Source: Myxococcales bacterium (GTDB lineage Bacteria; Myxococcota_A; UBA9042; PHBI01; JAAZYN01). From it: DNA of 7,182 bases. The notes below the pieces were generated by a model. The model saw only the letters and a program-made list of their open reading frames with translations, made no database searches and was not told the DNA's origin. Positions 4,262 through 7,182 of the stretch are shown here, in pieces. Position 1 is the stretch's first letter. Every line of letters starts with the position of its first letter. Where the stretch lies: assembly GCA_014239625.1 (NCBI GenBank), contig JAAZYN010000173.1, positions 1-7,182 of the forward strand, in the 5' to 3' direction. The position numbers were made by a program, and so were the translations under genes.

Positions 4262-6949
4262 ATGATACCGTTGGCGCGCTCATGTGGAATGTCGGTGTTC
4301 GCGACGGCGCTGTGCGCCGTGACGAGCTGCCAGGGGGAGGCTGCGCCCCGCACCACGGAGCGGCCCTCCGACGGTCAGGGCACGCAGATCGAGGCGTCGC
4401 AGGTCCGGACCGGCGTGGAGGGAGGCGCGGCCAGCGCTGGAACGGCGGCCGCCGAACCGAGTCGCCCCGCCCCGGCAGGGCATCGTCTCCGAGCGTCGCC
4501 GGGTCGCCGAGGGGTCGATGTGTGGTTGCTGGACGCCCTGCGCGATGCGGCGATTCGGCCGGGACTGGAGCGGAGCCAGCCACCGACGAAGTGCTTTCAG
4601 GGAGCTGGCGCGAAGTCGCCTCCGGTGGAGAACGCCTTCAGTACCCTGCCGCCGCATATCAAGCGCCACAACATACGGCTTGGGCTCACGATCGACCTGC
4701 ATCGGCGGGACATGCGACAGGTGTTGGCCTTTCGGGTCCCGCGCGCGGTGACTTGGAACGTCGCCGCGTCGCGCCAGGCTCGACTGGAGTTTGCCTATCG
4801 CGTGGGATGTCGCGTCCCGCGCGCGGGTGTTGTCCTGGAAGTGCGGGTCGAGCGACTGGGTGCCCCCGAGTTTCGGACGAGTGTCTCCCTGAGCTCGGGC
4901 AAGCAGGGGCCTGGCAAACCCTGGCGCGAAGTCGCCATAACGCTGCCCGTAGAGAGGGGCGAGCGCTTCGCCCTGACCATGAGGTTCCGTCCGAGCGGTG
5001 CCGCCGCCGAGAACATGGCGGTGGCCCTGGCAAACCCACGCATCACCGGTAGCGGTCAGCCGGAGCGGGGTGTCGGGCACCACAACGTGTTGCTCGTCAT
5101 CGTCGACGCCCTCCGAGGCGACCTGGTGGGGCCGGATCGGCGTACCGACGTTCCCCATCTGACCCCTGGCCTCCAGAAGCTCTATCGCCAGGGCGCCTAT
5201 TTCACCAGAGCGTTTGCCGTGGCGAACCAGACCCGCGCGTCGACGCTGGCCATTCTGGCCAGTCAGCCGCCTTCGTTGGGAGGGTTTCTGACGTCGCAGT
5301 GGGTGGTGGGGGCGAAGATGCGCACGTCGTTCTACCCGGGGCCGACCTCGCCAGGGCCGCCGCTGCTCCCGCTGGCCTTGAGGAGCGCGGGTTACGTCAC
5401 GGCGACCATCGGCCACAACCGGTTCCTCTTCCCAAACCACCCGATGGGATTGGACCACGGATTCGATCGGATCCACGACGACTCGCACCGCACGTTGGAC
5501 ACCGCGCGGCTGACCGACCGGGCCCTCGAGTTCCTGGATGACAACGCGGGGAATCGTTGGTTTTTGTACTTCAACCTGGTGACGCCCCACCTGCCATATC
5601 GTCCGCCGAAGGCCGTCGCCCAGCAGGTCCTGCGCGCTACCGGAGGAGAGAAGCGACCGGCCGATATCTCCGCCGACTATCTTGCCGAGGTGGCCTATGC
5701 AGACCAACAGCTTGGTCGGGTGTTCGACAGGCTCGCCAGCCTTGGGCTGACCGAAGAGACGCTCGTCGTGGTGATGGCGGATCATGGCGAGGTGTTCTCC
5801 AAACCTCACGCCTGCTGGTCGCATCGCTACGGGCAGAACTGTCACTTCAATCATGGGCTGACGCTGTATGGCGAAGAGACCCACGTGCCGCTGATGTTCG
5901 TCGGCCCGTCGTGGATCAAGCCGGGCACGATCGTGCGTCGAGCTACGACCTTGTTGAATGTGGCGCCCACCATCCTGGACGTGCTGGGGTTGCCGTCCCA
6001 AGCACGTCACGTAGGGCGCTCCATGCGACGGGAGCTGGCCGGCCATGATGGCGTCGACGACGTCATCTACACGGAGTCCCGCCGGGCCGTCGCCATTCAG
6101 AAGGGGGCCTTGAAGTTGCATGTACATCACCAAAAAGATGACGCGTGGCCCCCTGCGCGTCGGGGGCCTGACGGCGCGCGCTCTCCGAAGCTCGGCGTTG
6201 GGCTTTACCAGCTCTTTGACCTGAACGAGGACCCGTTCGAGACGAAGAACCTGGCGTTGAGCGGCGACCCGCGCTTGGCGGGGATGGTGAAGGCGCTCGA
6301 GGAGCATCGCGTGGCCATGGCTCGACGGATGAGCCCCGACGCTCCATCATCTGGCGCGCGTGGGCGGCGGTCGTGGGCGCCCGCGACCAACGTGTTGCTG
6401 CTTCGGGGGGACGGGGCACCGCACCGACTGAAGTCGACCGTGAGCGTCGGCGTCGGCGGTCAGCTGAGCTGTGGCCGCGCGCGGGGCGACGGCACCTGTG
6501 AGCAGGTGAACCCGCAGACCATCGCGCTCAGCCTACGAGCGACTGCGGCGCCAGCTGGTGTGGTCTTTCGAAGTCAGCCGTGGGAGGCGCCGATTCGGAT
6601 CGACGCGACGTTGAACGGAGAGAGGTTCGATCCGGCTGATCTGCGCCTCGGCCCGTTTGGCATCAAGCTGTTGCGGCCCGGTGAAGATCTGGCGACCTCT
6701 GTGGCGGCCCTGGATCACGCTGCCGCGCGTCACCCCCCACGACTCGAGGCCACCGGGGAGCCAGGGCTCTTTTATTGGCGGAGCGTCCCGGTGGTGGAGC
6801 CGGGCCAGGGCGCCGCGGTGTCCACCAAAGAGGTCGGCGAGGTCAAGCCGTTGCCATTGGGGCCCGAGGCGATCTCCGCGCCGGACAGCGGCGAGGCGAT
6901 GAGCGACGAGCTGCGCAAGGCGCTCAAGGAGATGGGTTACACGCGGTAG
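4262..6949 (+). CDS. Sulfatase/alkaline-phosphatase-superfamily lipoprotein with Thr nucleophile
   Basis: This 895-residue predicted lipoprotein has the signal segment SVFATALCAVTSC (11-23) and Cys23 as the lipidation site. A low-complexity Ala/Pro/Arg linker runs to about 80. A beta-rich region (about 135-262) of the kind seen before the catalytic core in other large sulfatase-like proteins precedes the hydrolase. The catalytic core (about 274-690) starts at NVLLVIVDALRGD with metal ligand D282. The nucleophile region is NQTRASTLAILAS with T324, where FGly sulfatases have Cys or Ser. TPHLPY supplies H443, MADHGE supplies D507/H508, and NHGLTLY supplies H531. LYQLFDLNEDPFETKNLA (648-665) is the usual sulfatase C-terminal block. 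A second uncharacterised region spans about 704-850, and the C-terminus LRKALKEMGYTR recalls the LxxLGY ending of many sulfatases. Thr suggests a phospho- or phosphodiester-type transferase/hydrolase (as in LtaS or EptA) rather than an FGly sulfatase; the substrate is unknown. ATG 4262 gives Arg6 in the signal n-region; ATG 4289 is an alternative start. Confidence 0.9.
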   Translation: MIPLARSCGMSVFATALCAVTSCQGEAAPRTTERPSDGQGTQIEASQVRTGVEGGAASAGTAAAEPSRPAPAGHRLRASPGRRGVDVWLLDALRDAAIRPGLERSQPPTKCFQGAGAKSPPVENAFSTLPPHIKRHNIRLGLTIDLHRRDMRQVLAFRVPRAVTWNVAASRQARLEFAYRVGCRVPRAGVVLEVRVERLGAPEFRTSVSLSSGKQGPGKPWREVAITLPVERGERFALTMRFRPSGAAAENMAVALANPRITGSGQPERGVGHHNVLLVIVDALRGDLVGPDRRTDVPHLTPGLQKLYRQGAYFTRAFAVANQTRASTLAILASQPPSLGGFLTSQWVVGAKMRTSFYPGPTSPGPPLLPLALRSAGYVTATIGHNRFLFPNHPMGLDHGFDRIHDDSHRTLDTARLTDRALEFLDDNAGNRWFLYFNLVTPHLPYRPPKAVAQQVLRATGGEKRPADISADYLAEVAYADQQLGRVFDRLASLGLTEETLVVVMADHGEVFSKPHACWSHRYGQNCHFNHGLTLYGEETHVPLMFVGPSWIKPGTIVRRATTLLNVAPTILDVLGLPSQARHVGRSMRRELAGHDGVDDVIYTESRRAVAIQKGALKLHVHHQKDDAWPPARRGPDGARSPKLGVGLYQLFDLNEDPFETKNLALSGDPRLAGMVKALEEHRVAMARRMSPDAPSSGARGRRSWAPATNVLLLRGDGAPHRLKSTVSVGVGGQLSCGRARGDGTCEQVNPQTIALSLRATAAPAGVVFRSQPWEAPIRIDATLNGERFDPADLRLGPFGIKLLRPGEDLATSVAALDHAAARHPPRLEATGEPGLFYWRSVPVVEPGQGAAVSTKEVGEVKPLPLGPEAISAPDSGEAMSDELRKALKEMGYTR
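4605..4936 (+). repeat. Two exact copies of a 16-bp sequence in different reading frames
   Basis: CTGGCGCGAAGTCGCC occurs at 4605-4620 and again at 4921-4936; the feature spans both copies. They lie in the sulfatase-like gene but are read in different frames (GAGAKSP in the first, KPWREVA in the second). They are therefore not a protein repeat. The match does not extend on either side. It may be chance in GC-rich DNA or a shared binding site. Confidence 0.4.
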
Positions 6950-6952
6950 CGG

Positions 6953-6990
6953 GCGCGGGGCAGGCCGCCGAAGAGTGGCCTGCTCCGTGC
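6953..6990 (+). terminator. Strong stem-loop just after the sulfatase-like gene
   Basis: Bases 6953-6966 pair along their whole length with 6977-6990: 14 base pairs including two G-U wobbles, closing a 10-base loop (GCCGAAGAGT). The stem starts 4 bases after the TAG stop. Position and strength fit a transcription terminator or a 3'-end stabiliser. The following bases (TCGAAACACG) have no T-run, so efficient intrinsic termination is uncertain; T-poor hairpins are common in GC-rich genomes. Confidence 0.6.
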
Positions 6991-7182
6991 TCGAAACACG
7001 GCCGCGGCACACGACCGGTCGCGAGAGCGCAAGCCTGGGCATGGGTGTACCCGGCTCGCTGAGAGGCTGCGCGGAGGACGCTCGGCCACTTCGCTGGCGA
7101 CGGCTACCCACTCGGTGGCCTCCCGTTGTGCTGGCTGCGCGCCGTCGCCACCGCCAGCTCGAAGGCCATTCATCGGGAACGG

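Noticed and set aside
4518..4550. LLDALRD (residues 89-95) resembling the metal-ligand motif VDALRGD of the sulfatase core
   Set aside because: It lies outside the catalytic fold and no companion motifs follow; a chance similarity.
4280..6307. 675-codon antisense frame across the sulfatase-like gene
   Set aside because: In GC-rich DNA the antisense frame of a real gene often stays open. Its translation is His/Arg/Gln-rich with no domain, while the sense strand has clear catalytic motifs.
6991..7182. Possible genes at the right edge (a + frame from ATG 7041, a - frame starting at 7173)
   Set aside because: Neither has a ribosome binding site or recognisable protein sequence, and the minus frame runs back into the end of the sulfatase-like gene. 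I see nothing supportable here.

Overview
The window is GC-rich DNA (well over 60% GC by eye) in which every supportable gene lies on the + strand. The mix points to a Gram-negative bacterium with an outer membrane, most likely a deltaproteobacterial or myxobacterial-type (Myxococcota or relative) genome. It holds a Cpx-like envelope-stress two-component locus, two tandem lipoproteins, a TIGR03790-type protein and a sulfatase-fold enzyme with added beta-rich domains. The taxonomic guess is an inference from gene content and base composition only.

Layout. Bases 1-158 are the 3' end of a small LTxxQ (Spy/CpxP-like) periplasmic protein. After a 184-base gap come an OmpR/PhoB-class response regulator (343-1059) and, 8 bases later, a CpxA-like membrane histidine kinase (1068-2387). 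The order periplasmic LTxxQ protein, regulator, kinase matches the CpxP-CpxR-CpxA logic: an envelope-facing accessory protein next to the kinase that senses envelope or metal stress and the regulator it phosphorylates.

Bases 2388-2848 carry no convincing gene. They hold a stem-loop just after the kinase stop, a candidate promoter near 2527-2555 and a perfect 20-bp palindrome at 2689-2708. They lead into a lipoprotein of the uncharacterised TIGR03790 family (best start GTG 2849, end 4201). Sixty bases further on is a large sulfatase/alkaline-phosphatase-superfamily lipoprotein (4262-6949, 895 aa). It keeps the metal ligands but has Thr, not Cys or Ser, at the likely nucleophile position, with extra beta-rich regions before and after the catalytic core. 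A strong 14-bp hairpin follows its stop codon, and the last ~190 bases contain nothing I can support.

The two halves look like separate transcription units: a signalling unit and a pair of envelope-exposed lipoproteins. The most unusual content is the TIGR03790 protein paired with a Thr-type sulfatase-fold lipoprotein. TIGR03790 proteins are reported from genomes that carry exosortase, so this pair may belong to envelope or surface-polymer modification. Nothing in the window proves a link between the two-component system and the lipoprotein pair.
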